Part shown: in pieces, positions 42,418-51,220 of the stretch
Layout: each line of letters starts with the position of its first letter
Position numbering within the stretch: position 1 is the stretch's first letter
From: QQVM01 sp964544885
GTDB taxonomy: Bacteria; Bacteroidota; Bacteroidia; AKYH767-A; 2013-40CM-41-45
Length of the DNA stretch: 64,000 nt
Assembly (NCBI GenBank): GCA_964544885.1
Contig: CAZJDX010000002.1
Span: 124,001 to 188,000, forward strand
Direction of reading: 5' to 3'
Made by a program: the position numbers and the translations under genes
The notes under the pieces: model-generated
What the model was told of the DNA's origin: nothing
Seen by the model: only the letters and a program-made list of their open reading frames with translations
Databases searched by the model: none

Positions 42418-43863
42418 TTATATCCCGAAACCATAATATGCCCGCATACCGTTGGGATACATTCCTTCGATGAGTACACCGCCCTGTTTGGTTTTCAGTG
42501 CATTTTCAAGGTCATCAGTAGTCTGGATTGGCTTTTTATCGATGGAAGTGATGATGAATCCCTCCCGAATGCCGGAACTCCTCAGTTTCCCGTCATTGAG
42601 TTTTGAGATCTTTACACCGCCTTTCAGCCCCAGCTTATTCATTTCTCCTGAATTAACATTTTCAAAAGTGCCACCGAGCATTTTCAGTACCTGATCGTTT
42701 TTAACCAGTTTTGTATCTCCATCTTTATTACGGAGTATCACAGCTACGGTCTTTTCTTTACTGTCCCTGATCAGGGTAACATTTACCTTGTCGCCAGGAC
42801 GATAGCGACCGATCTGTTCCTGAAGCTGAGGACTTGAATTTACCTGTGCCTGTCCTATCTGGGTTATTACATCGCCTTCCTTCAATCCTGCATCTTCCGC
42901 GGCGCCACCGGGAGTGAGACCTGCAACATAAATTCCTTTGAGCTCCTTTATTCCTTTCTCTTCGGCCAGTTTGCTGTCTATGTCACGTATACTCACGCCT
43001 ATGAATCCTCTTTGCACGCTGCCAAATTCACTCAGATCTTCCATCACTTTCCTGACCAGGTTGGCCGGAATGGCGAAGGAATAACCGGTGTATGATCCTG
43101 TGCTGGAAGCGATGGCTGTATTGATACCAACCAATTCTCCCCTCGTGTTTACCAGAGCACCTCCGCTGTTACCCGGATTCACCGCGGCATCTGTCTGAAT
43201 AAAAGATTCAATTTTATACTGATCCGGTAATATGCCGATATTTCTTGCCTTTGCGCTGACAATTCCTGCCGTAACCGTTGAAGTAAGGTTGAAAGGATTT
43301 CCGACAGCCAACACCCATTCTCCCACATTCAACTCATCGGAGTTTCCATAACTGGCAAAAGGCAACTTGCTTTCATCGATTTTCAACAAAGCGAGATCGG
43401 TTGAGGGATCGGTTCCGATCACCTTTGCTTTGAAGCTTCTGTTGTCGTTCAGCGTAACGGTAATTTCTTCGGCATTCGCTATAACGTGATTGTTACTTAC
43501 GATGTATCCGTTTTCACTGATTATCACACCTGATCCGCTTGACTCCTGCTTGAAAGAAGGGTTAGGGCGACCCCAGAAATCAAATGGATTTCCAAAGTAA
43601 TTGTTATAATATTCTTTAGTTTGCGTGGTCTTCACGTGAACCACCGCATGTATGGTTTTTTCCGCAGCGATTCTGAAGTCAGGCAGACCAGACTCTGAGA
43701 TCGAAGGGAAACTGGCATATTGAACTGGCACACTTTGTTTCAGGACCGGCTGTGCATCACCCATACTAACAGGCGATAGTGACTGCATATAAAAATAGGC
43801 GCCGGCTATACCGGCAATAGCTGCAAGACTTGTTGTTCCGAGAATTTTTTTTACCTGATTCAT
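42418..43863 (-). CDS. htrA: Do/DegP-family periplasmic serine protease HtrA
   Basis: A 481-residue envelope protease/chaperone. An N-terminal membrane anchor or signal (SLAAIAGIAGAYFYMQSL) is followed by the trypsin-like domain with the triad in VSNNHVIA (His), STDLALLKI (Asp) and NPGNSGGALV (Ser), then two PDZ domains (about 290-375 and 395-475; GLTPGGAAEDAGLKEGDVIT and GIREGFIITSIDKKPIQ). Degrades or refolds damaged envelope proteins. The long upstream spacer carries an inverted and a direct repeat that may be a stress operator. Confidence 0.95.
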   Translation of the reverse strand: MNQVKKILGTTSLAAIAGIAGAYFYMQSLSPVSMGDAQPVLKQSVPVQYASFPSISESGLPDFRIAAEKTIHAVVHVKTTQTKEYYNNYFGNPFDFWGRPNPSFKQESSGSGVIISENGYIVSNNHVIANAEEITVTLNDNRSFKAKVIGTDPSTDLALLKIDESKLPFASYGNSDELNVGEWVLAVGNPFNLTSTVTAGIVSAKARNIGILPDQYKIESFIQTDAAVNPGNSGGALVNTRGELVGINTAIASSTGSYTGYSFAIPANLVRKVMEDLSEFGSVQRGFIGVSIRDIDSKLAEEKGIKELKGIYVAGLTPGGAAEDAGLKEGDVITQIGQAQVNSSPQLQEQIGRYRPGDKVNVTLIRDSKEKTVAVILRNKDGDTKLVKNDQVLKMLGGTFENVNSGEMNKLGLKGGVKISKLNDGKLRSSGIREGFIITSIDKKPIQTTDDLENALKTKQGGVLIEGMYPNGMRAYYGFGI

Positions 43864-44204
43864 CTTCTTAAAATTTTTTATTTTTTGAAATCAAATTTTA
43901 TGCCGTTCAAAATTGTCGCATCTCAGGTGAAGGGATTATGAAAGGAAGGGTTAAGCATCGTTAATTATCTATCATGAAATGCAATTTTGCCAGCCTTTGG
44001 TCAATCCGAATTTCATTTTGACAGTAGTACTTTCAAAATGACAGTCAAGACGGATGGCATTCCATCAGGTTCGCAAGCCAAATACGAATCAACATAATGA
44101 TCAATAATTCGCGAATAGCCTGATACCCGTATCTTTCTTCTTCGAAGCTTTTTCAGGAGCTTAAAGCTATTTCTTTTTGGCGTACATTCGCTGCAAGATC
44201 CTAT
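43864..44204. other. Intergenic spacer between htrA and the sigma-fusion gene
   Basis: This 341-bp divergent spacer is AT-rich next to htrA and holds the TGACAGT direct repeats and CATTTTGA inverted repeat at 44014-44045. Close to the plus-strand gene, TACATTCG (14 bp before the ATG) is a weak -7 match. No gene-like frame or RNA structure is seen in the rest. Confidence 0.6.
44014..44045. promoter_or_regulatory. Repeat pair, candidate operator upstream of htrA
   Basis: CATTTTGA (44014-44021) and TCAAAATG (44033-44040) form a perfect 8-bp inverted repeat with 11-bp spacing. TGACAGT occurs twice (44019-44025 and 44039-44045), 20 bp apart, i.e. about two helical turns. It is 150 bp upstream of htrA and 160 bp upstream of the divergent gene; the bound regulator is unknown. 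Confidence 0.4.
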
Positions 44205-45695
44205 ATGCCACGCTTTTCAAATCCGGAAATTATCTCCGCCATCCATAACGGAAATGAAGAGGTTTTGTTTTATGTAAGCCGGAAGTTCTTTCAACCGGCC
44301 AGACGATGGTTGAGGAGGAAAGGGGTGCCGGATGAGAAAACCCCGGAGATATTTATCAGTGTTTTGCTTAAGGTGTTCAGGGAGATTCAGCAGCAAAGAC
44401 TTTCCGTTCATATCGACTTTGAATCATTTTTATTCAACAGCCTGGATGATCATTTTAAACAAGAGAGGACCAAGGGAAGGGAAGAACGTTTCAAACCTGA
44501 ATCTGCTTTCACCGATCAGAATAAAGAAACTGTGGCTCAGTGTGTTTCAATTCTGGATGAGGAAAGCCGTAAATTGTTGTACAGTCGTTATGCGGAGAAA
44601 TTGAGTTTCGAACAGATCGCCGTACGATTTGATTACAGTAATCCTGTCATAGCACAGTTTGAAGTGAACAAGGCCATGAACCGTTTGGAAGCCATTACCC
44701 GTATTCAGCTGGACATCGAGTCGAAAGAAATGCTGAGCGGACCGGAAGAAAGAATGCTCATAGACGCTTATCTTGATGCCAAGTTGAGTGGTTTGGAACT
44801 GCAGGGTTTTATGGAGAGACTTGATGCAGATCCTGCTTTTCGCACCAAAGTTAGTCTACAGAATCTGATCGTTGAGGGAATTCAGAAGTTTGCAGATAAG
44901 GAATTGCGAAACAAATTACTGGCATCCGTAGCCTACCGAAAACCAAGAATCCCCCTGGGATTAAAATTGATATTCACTTTTCTGTTTGTAACCATTTTGG
45001 GAATCGTTATCTGGAATTATATTGGTCCGGATCCGGATAGCGGAAAGAAATACCTGCTGACTTTTTCCTGGTTGCCGCACGCAGGCGGAGACCGGAATGG
45101 AAAGAAAGATGACCTTGCGAATGCTGATGATAAGCCGTCAAAGTCAATGAAGGCGAAGAGTGAACGGAAAGATCCTTCCGGCATTGCTGAGCGTGATAAG
45201 GAAAAAAGCACAGAGCAAAATCTGGACTTGAAAGATACTATTGTTTCAGATGAATCCGTTCATCAGGAAGTCGTAGTTAAACAAGACCAGCTTCTGATAA
45301 CCATATCCCTTGAAATCTTAGAGGATACTTCGTTTTTGAAAAACAGATCAAAGGAAATGCATGATAAGGAAGCGACGCTGAGTTCCGGGGTGCTGGATAA
45401 GCTCGGACCGGCAGCCGGACTTGGAGATTCGGAATTGGACACTTCAGGGCCGGAAGCGGACAAACTATTCGTAGAATTCTGGGTGTCACCGGTGAACTAT
45501 AAAGGATATAAATTTCACCGGTCGAAACTGATCCTGTTCGGGATCGATGAGCCGGATATGGTAAAACTCATACGCAGGGATGGAGTACTATATATGAAGT
45601 ATATGAACGATGTCTTCAGGCTCGATCCGGCTGAGGACTATACTTCATTTAATGCGGTAAAAGGAAAGAACTCAAGCAGTCAATCAGAATGGTGA
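44205..45695 (+). CDS. Predicted ECF-like sigma factor fused to anti-sigma-like, transmembrane and periplasmic domains
   Basis: A 496-residue protein of unusual layout. Residues 8-90 resemble sigma region 2 (IHNGNEEVLFYVSRKFF, PEIFISVLLKVFREI) and 107-165 region 4 with a helix-turn-helix (ETVAQCVSILDEESRKLL, LSFEQIAVRFDYSNP). Residues 180-228 look like the N-terminal helices of anti-sigma factors (YLDAKLSGLELQGFMERL, then DADPAFR). A single membrane helix follows (252-274), then a charged linker and a C-terminal beta-rich domain (405-496, VEFWVSPVNYKGYKFHRSKL). It may be a membrane-tethered, self-inhibited transcription factor, by inference. No separate anti-sigma gene is adjacent. Its end overlaps the dapF start. 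Confidence 0.7.
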   Translation: MPRFSNPEIISAIHNGNEEVLFYVSRKFFQPARRWLRRKGVPDEKTPEIFISVLLKVFREIQQQRLSVHIDFESFLFNSLDDHFKQERTKGREERFKPESAFTDQNKETVAQCVSILDEESRKLLYSRYAEKLSFEQIAVRFDYSNPVIAQFEVNKAMNRLEAITRIQLDIESKEMLSGPEERMLIDAYLDAKLSGLELQGFMERLDADPAFRTKVSLQNLIVEGIQKFADKELRNKLLASVAYRKPRIPLGLKLIFTFLFVTILGIVIWNYIGPDPDSGKKYLLTFSWLPHAGGDRNGKKDDLANADDKPSKSMKAKSERKDPSGIAERDKEKSTEQNLDLKDTIVSDESVHQEVVVKQDQLLITISLEILEDTSFLKNRSKEMHDKEATLSSGVLDKLGPAAGLGDSELDTSGPEADKLFVEFWVSPVNYKGYKFHRSKLILFGIDEPDMVKLIRRDGVLYMKYMNDVFRLDPAEDYTSFNAVKGKNSSSQSEW

Positions 45696-46483
45696 TGAAT
45701 ATCCGATTTTGTAAATACCAGGGTACAGGGAACGATTTCATTATGATCGATGACAGGACCAATGCTTTGCGGCTTGAACAAGAACAGATCGCACGCCTAT
45801 GCAGCAGGAGATTTGGTGTCGGCGCTGACGGACTTATTTTACTACGCGATAATCCTTCCTTTGATTTCGAGATGGTGTACTATAATTCGGATGGCCGGCT
45901 TAGTACCATGTGCGGCAACGGAGGCAGATGTATAGTGTCGTTCGCAAAGCGATTAGGAATAGTAAGGAATCACTATCAGTTTTTAGCCGCTGACGGTCCG
46001 CATGAAGCCTGGTTTACCGCTACCTGTCCTGATATGGTTAAGCTCAGGATGAAAGATGTTTCTTCCATTGAAAAGTCTGATGATGGGTGGCTATTGGATA
46101 CAGGATCACCCCACCTTGTGCTTCAGGTTGATAATCTGGATACCCTGGACGTCAAAAAGAGGGGCAATGAAATCAGGAATAAGGATCGATTCAGAGCCGA
46201 TGGGGTGAATGTCAATTTTGCGCAAAGCACCATCAAAGGATTATTTCTCAGAACCTATGAAAGAGGTGTGGAAGATGAGACCTTGTCCTGCGGAACCGGA
46301 GTTACCGCTACCGCTCTGGTAGCTCTTTCTGAAGGCTGGCTCCCCGGGGAACCTTCATCAGTTCAACTCGATTGTCCTGGTGGGCTTCTTACAGTACACG
46401 CAAAGAGAACCGATAAACTTTTTACGGATGTGTGTCTTGAAGGACCGGCAGAATTTGTATTCAGCGGCGAATACAGTTTATAA
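45689..46483 (+). CDS. dapF: Diaminopimelate epimerase
   Basis: Interconverts LL- and meso-diaminopimelate for lysine and peptidoglycan. The 264-residue protein has both active-site cysteines: STMCGNGGRCIVSF in the first half and TLSCGTGVTATALVAL in the second. The N-terminal FCKYQGTGNDFIMID is the family signature. It overlaps the sigma-fusion gene by 7 bp (an in-frame ATG two codons later at 45695 is also possible), so the two are translationally linked, though I see no functional connection. Confidence 0.95.
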   Translation: MVMNIRFCKYQGTGNDFIMIDDRTNALRLEQEQIARLCSRRFGVGADGLILLRDNPSFDFEMVYYNSDGRLSTMCGNGGRCIVSFAKRLGIVRNHYQFLAADGPHEAWFTATCPDMVKLRMKDVSSIEKSDDGWLLDTGSPHLVLQVDNLDTLDVKKRGNEIRNKDRFRADGVNVNFAQSTIKGLFLRTYERGVEDETLSCGTGVTATALVALSEGWLPGEPSSVQLDCPGGLLTVHAKRTDKLFTDVCLEGPAEFVFSGEYSL

Positions 46484-46504
46484 GCAAAGGCGGTAAAGGA
46501 ATTC

Positions 46505-46551
46505 AACCAGGATTTGTTTATAAACAAAGGTAGTTTATGCAAGACCTGGTT
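46505..46551. repeat. Nested palindrome upstream of the acetyltransferase gene
   Basis: A perfect 16-bp palindrome TTTGTTTATAAACAAA (46513-46528) lies inside a 7-bp inverted repeat AACCAGG (46505-46511) / CCTGGTT (46545-46551). It is about 37 bp upstream of a weak -7 element (TACATTCG, 46565-46572) of the acetyltransferase gene, a position suited to an operator. The outer repeat could also fold in RNA as a read-through control after dapF. Confidence 0.5.
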
Positions 46552-46594
46552 CGGCTGTTATTCGTACATTCGTGGAAACATTAAACAGGTATCT

Positions 46595-47146
46595 ATGCAA
46601 TTAGTAGGAGAGTTGATTCAATTGAGGGCGATGGAACCTTCCGATCTTAAACTGTTGTACCGCTGGGAGAATGACTCGACGGTATGGAGTGTAAGCGGCA
46701 CACTGGTGCCTTTTTCGAAGTTTGTTTTGGAGGAATTTGTCAATCAGGCACATCAGGATATCTACACAAATAAGCAGGTGAGATTGATGATTGATCTTAA
46801 ATACCTGGATGAAGAAGGTCATGATGAAGAGGATACCAAGTGTATAGGCTGCGTCGATCTTTTTGATTTTGATCCGCGGAATAAACGGGCGGGGGTCGGG
46901 ATCCTTATTGCTAATCAGGCAGACAGGGGAAAAGGATATGCGACAGAAGCCTTGCATCTGATCATTGATTATGCCTTTGAAGTGCTGGATCTTCATCAGT
47001 TGTTTTCTAATGTGCGGGTTGATAATGAAAGCAGTCTGGCCCTGTTCAAAAGGCTGGACTTTGAGGTAACCGGATTGAAGCAGGACTGGATCTATTATCA
47101 GGGTAAGTTCTATGATGAATATACCATGCAGCTTATCAGGAAATAA
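46595..47146 (+). CDS. GNAT-family N-acetyltransferase (RimJ/SpeG-like)
   Basis: A 183-residue GNAT protein. LRAMEPSDLKLLYRWEND opens the fold, and the acetyl-CoA loop is NQADRGKGYATEALHLIIDY, followed by HQLFSNVRVDNESSLALFKRL, the RimJ/RimL-type C-terminal motif. Spermidine N-acetyltransferase (SpeG)-like enzymes share the whole layout, but the substrate is not fixed. I start at ATG 46595, where family similarity begins; the frame extends 27 codons upstream across the palindrome and is unlikely to be translated. Confidence 0.88.
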   Translation: MQLVGELIQLRAMEPSDLKLLYRWENDSTVWSVSGTLVPFSKFVLEEFVNQAHQDIYTNKQVRLMIDLKYLDEEGHDEEDTKCIGCVDLFDFDPRNKRAGVGILIANQADRGKGYATEALHLIIDYAFEVLDLHQLFSNVRVDNESSLALFKRLDFEVTGLKQDWIYYQGKFYDEYTMQLIRK

Positions 47147-47162
47147 TTCAACAGATTAATGA

Positions 47163-49229
47163 ATGCCCCCAGAGCAGTTTTTTGTTTCAAACAGGTACAA
47201 GTATGTCCTGTATCTCTTCATTCTGATTTTGATAATTTCTTTGGGCAAGTGCAGGCTGCCGGATGATAAAACTGCTGACGACTCCAGTGCAGATTCAGTA
47301 TATGCCGCATTAAAGGACAGCACTTTTTATGTCGGGATGGAAACCTGCCGTCAATGTCATCAGGCCATTTACGATTCTTATATCCAAACCGGAATGGGGA
47401 GATCATTTGGTCCCGCTACACGGGACAGGTCATCCGCTCTCTTCACGCCTTCTTCGGTCATCAGCGATACGTCCGGCGGATTTTACTATCATCCTTTTTG
47501 GAAAGACGATACCCTTCTTGTACAGGAGTTTTCTCTTGATGGCCGTGATACTTCGTTTCACAGACTGGTTTCGATAGATTATATAGTCGGATCGGGCCAA
47601 CACACCAATTCTCATATCCGCAATGTGAATGGATATCTTTTTCAGGCACCGCTGACTTATTACACACAGCAGGGAAAATGGGATCTGCCTCCCGGATTTG
47701 AAAGCGGTTTCAACAGTCGCTTCAGCAGGAAAATTGAAATGGAGTGTTTAAGTTGTCATAATGCAATGCCAGAGAAAGTTCCCGGTTCAGAAAATAAATA
47801 TGCACTTGTACCCAATGGAATTGACTGCGAAAGATGCCATGGTCCGGGTAGCCTACATGTTGCCCAGAAAAGAGCGGGAATTTATGTTGATACCAGCAGG
47901 TACATTGATTTCAGTATTGTCAACCCCGCGAAATTGCCGGTTGATTTGCAGATGGATGTTTGCCAGCGTTGCCATATTCAAGGGAATGCGGTGTTGAACG
48001 AAGGAAAATCGTTTGAGGATTTTAAACCAGGAATGAGGCTCTCTGATGTTATGAACGTCTTCATGCCCGTATTCAATGGTGATCCGGATGCTCATATTAT
48101 GGCTTCTCATGCGGAACGATTAAAAATGAGTAAATGCTTTCAGGGATCTTCTGAGAAGTCCCCTGGCGGAGATGCTGAAAATCTCAGACCACATGCAAAT
48201 ACCCTGACCTGTATTACGTGTCATAATCCTCATGTGAGCGTTAAGCAGACGGAGAATGCAGTATTTAATGCAGCCTGCATGAAATGTCATACTTCAGGAA
48301 AGACTGCCGGTTTAGCTGAAAGCGACTGTAGAGCTCCGGCTTCGCAGCGTCTGGAAGTGAAGGATAATTGTGTGAGTTGCCACATGCCTTCAGGTGCTAC
48401 ATTGGATATACCACATGTAAGCAGTACGGATCATTTCATCAGAAAACCCCTGAGTATAAAAGAGGCCGAACAGATCAGGCAGTTTGCGGGATTGATCTGT
48501 ATCAATAATCCTGTGACCGATGACATGACGATGGCAAAGGCCTGGATTTCGTACTATGAGAAGTTTCAGCCTGATCCTGTATTTCTGGATTCTGCCCTGG
48601 CATACCTCACTAAGAATGAAAGTATCTCAAAATCCAAAAACTATAAAGCCTTAGTACACCTGTACTTTTTAAAATCGGATTACCGGAAAGTGACAGACCT
48701 GACTGTGGAGGTATGGGGACGCGGTGGGTTTCGGGGTCTGAAGGGAAAAGATAATTCCGATGCATGGACTTCTTACCGGGTAGGTCAGAGTTATGAGCAC
48801 AAGAATGAATTAAGTGAGGCCTTGGGTTATTACAGACAGGCATGCGAGCTTGCCCCATATCAGCCGGATTTCAGAAACAAACTGGCTTCTCTTCAGCATG
48901 ATATAAGAATGGTCAAGGAAGCGATTGAGAACTTCAATATCATTCTCAATGAGAATCCTGAATACATAGCCGCCTACACAAACCTGGGTTTCATTTTTCT
49001 CAGCGAATACAGGGATACAGAAAAAGCAGCAGTGATGTATGATAAAGCACTTAGCCTGGATCCCTACAATCAACAGGCTCTGTTGAACAAAGCAGGATTG
49101 CTCATTTACCTTGGAAGAAATAAGGAGGCAACTGCTGTAGTAAAGCGGATCCTCAGAAGATATCCTGACAATAAGGAAGCGAAAGAAATTTTGCAGCGAA
49201 TGGCAACTGACAGAATATCCGGATCATGA
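47163..49229 (+). CDS. Seven-heme c-type cytochrome with C-terminal TPR repeats
   Basis: A 688-residue envelope protein. After an N-terminal hydrophobic segment (14-29) it holds seven CxxCH heme sites: CRQCH (62-66), CLSCH, CERCH, CQRCH, CITCH, CMKCH and CVSCH, all within about 60-420, with distal histidines in HTNSHIRN and HNPHVSV. Residues 530-685 form tetratricopeptide repeats (AWTSYRVGQSYEHKNELSEA, YTNLGFIFLSEYRDTEKAAV). The pattern resembles cytochrome c554/NrfB-type multiheme proteins that move electrons between the quinone pool and an acceptor. Partners are unknown; its maturation would use the ccm genes at 21-26 kb. It begins 16 bp after the GNAT stop. Confidence 0.88.
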   Translation: MPPEQFFVSNRYKYVLYLFILILIISLGKCRLPDDKTADDSSADSVYAALKDSTFYVGMETCRQCHQAIYDSYIQTGMGRSFGPATRDRSSALFTPSSVISDTSGGFYYHPFWKDDTLLVQEFSLDGRDTSFHRLVSIDYIVGSGQHTNSHIRNVNGYLFQAPLTYYTQQGKWDLPPGFESGFNSRFSRKIEMECLSCHNAMPEKVPGSENKYALVPNGIDCERCHGPGSLHVAQKRAGIYVDTSRYIDFSIVNPAKLPVDLQMDVCQRCHIQGNAVLNEGKSFEDFKPGMRLSDVMNVFMPVFNGDPDAHIMASHAERLKMSKCFQGSSEKSPGGDAENLRPHANTLTCITCHNPHVSVKQTENAVFNAACMKCHTSGKTAGLAESDCRAPASQRLEVKDNCVSCHMPSGATLDIPHVSSTDHFIRKPLSIKEAEQIRQFAGLICINNPVTDDMTMAKAWISYYEKFQPDPVFLDSALAYLTKNESISKSKNYKALVHLYFLKSDYRKVTDLTVEVWGRGGFRGLKGKDNSDAWTSYRVGQSYEHKNELSEALGYYRQACELAPYQPDFRNKLASLQHDIRMVKEAIENFNIILNENPEYIAAYTNLGFIFLSEYRDTEKAAVMYDKALSLDPYNQQALLNKAGLLIYLGRNKEATAVVKRILRRYPDNKEAKEILQRMATDRISGS

Positions 49230-49339
49230 TCTCTCTGCTTTCAAGTTACTACAATGCAGATTAGTCCGCATTAATCAATTGTTTACTTTTACATAACATT
49301 AAGTTTACAGTTCTGGCCTAATTTCACAAAAAATTTACA

Positions 49340-50035
49340 ATGGCCGATAAAGCGTTAAAAATCCTGTTGGTTGATGATGAACCGGATATTCTCGAATTCC
49401 TTAGTTATAATCTGAAAAAGGAAGGATATGAGGTATCTGCGGCGGCTAATGGACGTCAGGGTATAGAGATCGCCAGAATGATTGATCCTGATCTTATCAT
49501 TCTTGATATCATGATGCCGGAAATGGATGGTATTGAAACATGTCGCCTGCTGAGAGAAATACCGCAGTTTAAAAATACTATGATTGTTTTTCTGACTGCC
49601 CGCAATGAAGACTATTCACAACTGGCGGGATTCGGAGTAGGGGCGGATGATTATATTACCAAGCCGGTCAAACCAAAAATTTTGCTTAGCCGTATCCAGG
49701 CATTATTCAGAAGATACAGATCAGACCATGGTACAGAAAGGGAGAATGATCAGATCCTCCTTGCCGGAGATCTCCGGATAGACAGGGAGAAATATCTGGT
49801 GAATAAAGGTGATGAAAAGATCGAATTACCCCGTAAGGAATTTGAACTGTTGGCACTCATTGCGGCCAAGCCGGGCAAGGTCTTCACCCGTGAGGAAATT
49901 CTCGATAAAGTATGGGGTAGCGAAGTAGTCGTAGGCGATCGTACCATTGATGTACACATCCGGAAACTGAGAGAAAAGTTTGGAGATGATATGATAAAAA
50001 CTGTCAAGGGGATTGGATATAAATTCGATTTGTAG
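49340..50035 (+). CDS. OmpR/PhoB-family response regulator
   Basis: A 231-residue two-component response regulator. The receiver domain has the acidic pair DD12-13, phosphoacceptor Asp56 in IILDIMMPEMDG, and Lys in TKPVKPK. The C-terminal winged-helix domain includes LPRKEFELLALIAAKPGKVF, VVGDRTIDVHIRKLR and the closing GIGYKF. It is followed 76 bp later by the histidine kinase gene, its likely partner. The upstream spacer carries GTTTAC repeats two helical turns apart that could be an autoregulatory site. Confidence 0.93.
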   Translation: MADKALKILLVDDEPDILEFLSYNLKKEGYEVSAAANGRQGIEIARMIDPDLIILDIMMPEMDGIETCRLLREIPQFKNTMIVFLTARNEDYSQLAGFGVGADDYITKPVKPKILLSRIQALFRRYRSDHGTERENDQILLAGDLRIDREKYLVNKGDEKIELPRKEFELLALIAAKPGKVFTREEILDKVWGSEVVVGDRTIDVHIRKLREKFGDDMIKTVKGIGYKFDL

Positions 50036-50111
50036 ATAGCCACCGCTTTTTCGATACCTTTATCCTTCGTTTTGTTTTAATTACCTGAATTCACTATCTG
50101 TCCAGGCACCA

Positions 50112-51161
50112 ATGAAAAATCCGACACCACGGAAGATTGGATTCTTATCCGCTCTGCTGATTTCCATTTCTGTATTCCTGGTCATTGTGCTGATGTGGAA
50201 AAGCGGCGCCATTTCCCTCAACTGGATGAGCGCTACCGGAATATTCGTTTTCACCTTAGTTATTTCATATGTAGTTGTGATACTATTTCTGGAACTTTTC
50301 ATCTACAGAAAGATCAAGCTTATTTATAAGACCATCAGCCGATTCAAGGATTCAAAGGAAAAGACCTTGGGAAAGCTTGTGCTCAAATCGGACATCATCG
50401 GAAATGTGAGTAAAGAAGTGGAGGAATGGGACAAGACCAGAAGTGAGGAGATCGCTGAACTCAAGAAACTTGAAATTTTCAGACAGGAATTTCTTGGAAA
50501 TGTTTCACACGAGCTAAAGACTCCAATCTTTAATATACAGGGGTACATTCACACCTTGCTGGATGGCGGACTGGATGATCCGGAAGTCAATATACATTAC
50601 CTGCAGCGTGCTGCAAAATCCGCTGAGAGGCTGTGTCTTATTGTTGAAGACCTGGAAGAGATCTCAAAACTGGAAACCGGAGAACTCTCGCTGGATATAC
50701 GCGTGTTTGATCTGTATGATTTGGTTACTGATGTTTTTGAATCACAGGAATTGCATGCCAGGGAAAGAAAGATAAGTCTGGGGTTTAAGGAGAAAAGTCT
50801 TAGGCCCGCTTATGTGATGGCTGATAAGGAAAGAATTCGGCAGGTGTTCGTCAACCTCGTCGTGAATTCCATAAAGTATGGCAGGGAAGGAGGCAGCACG
50901 CTTGTCGGTTTTTATGATATGGATGAAAGTATTTTAACCGAGATTACAGATAATGGTATTGGTATCGAGCCTCATCATCTCCCCAGACTTTTTGAGCGTT
51001 TTTACCGCGTTGATAAGAGCAGGTCGAGAGACCAGGGTGGTACCGGTCTGGGCCTGTCAATAGTAAAACATATCCTGGAAGCCCATAAGCAAAGCATTAA
51101 CGTGAGAAGTACAAGTGGAGTAGGTACCACATTTTCATTTACACTTAAGAAAGCCAGGTAG
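50112..51161 (+). CDS. Sensor histidine kinase (PhoR/RprX-like)
   Basis: A 349-residue membrane kinase. Two helices (about 12-30 and 41-64) flank a very short periplasmic loop (about 10 residues), so it probably senses a membrane or cytoplasmic signal or a partner. The phosphoacceptor His133 lies in LGNVSHELKTPIFNIQGY, the N box in FVNLVVNSIKYG, and the G boxes in DNGIGIEPHHLP and GGTGLGLSIVKHI. It pairs with the response regulator immediately upstream. PhoR-like by order and similarity; the signal is unproven. Confidence 0.92.
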   Translation: MKNPTPRKIGFLSALLISISVFLVIVLMWKSGAISLNWMSATGIFVFTLVISYVVVILFLELFIYRKIKLIYKTISRFKDSKEKTLGKLVLKSDIIGNVSKEVEEWDKTRSEEIAELKKLEIFRQEFLGNVSHELKTPIFNIQGYIHTLLDGGLDDPEVNIHYLQRAAKSAERLCLIVEDLEEISKLETGELSLDIRVFDLYDLVTDVFESQELHARERKISLGFKEKSLRPAYVMADKERIRQVFVNLVVNSIKYGREGGSTLVGFYDMDESILTEITDNGIGIEPHHLPRLFERFYRVDKSRSRDQGGTGLGLSIVKHILEAHKQSINVRSTSGVGTTFSFTLKKAR

Positions 51162-51220
51162 GCTATGTACCTTCATTTCATTTCCCAATTTGAAATTTAC
51201 CTTGGTCAAAATTGATGTGG

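Noticed and set aside
43981..43998. Second sigma-54-like match upstream of htrA (CTGGCAAAATTGCA on the minus strand)
   Set aside because: Only 7 bp lie between GG and GC, far too few for a -24/-12 promoter.
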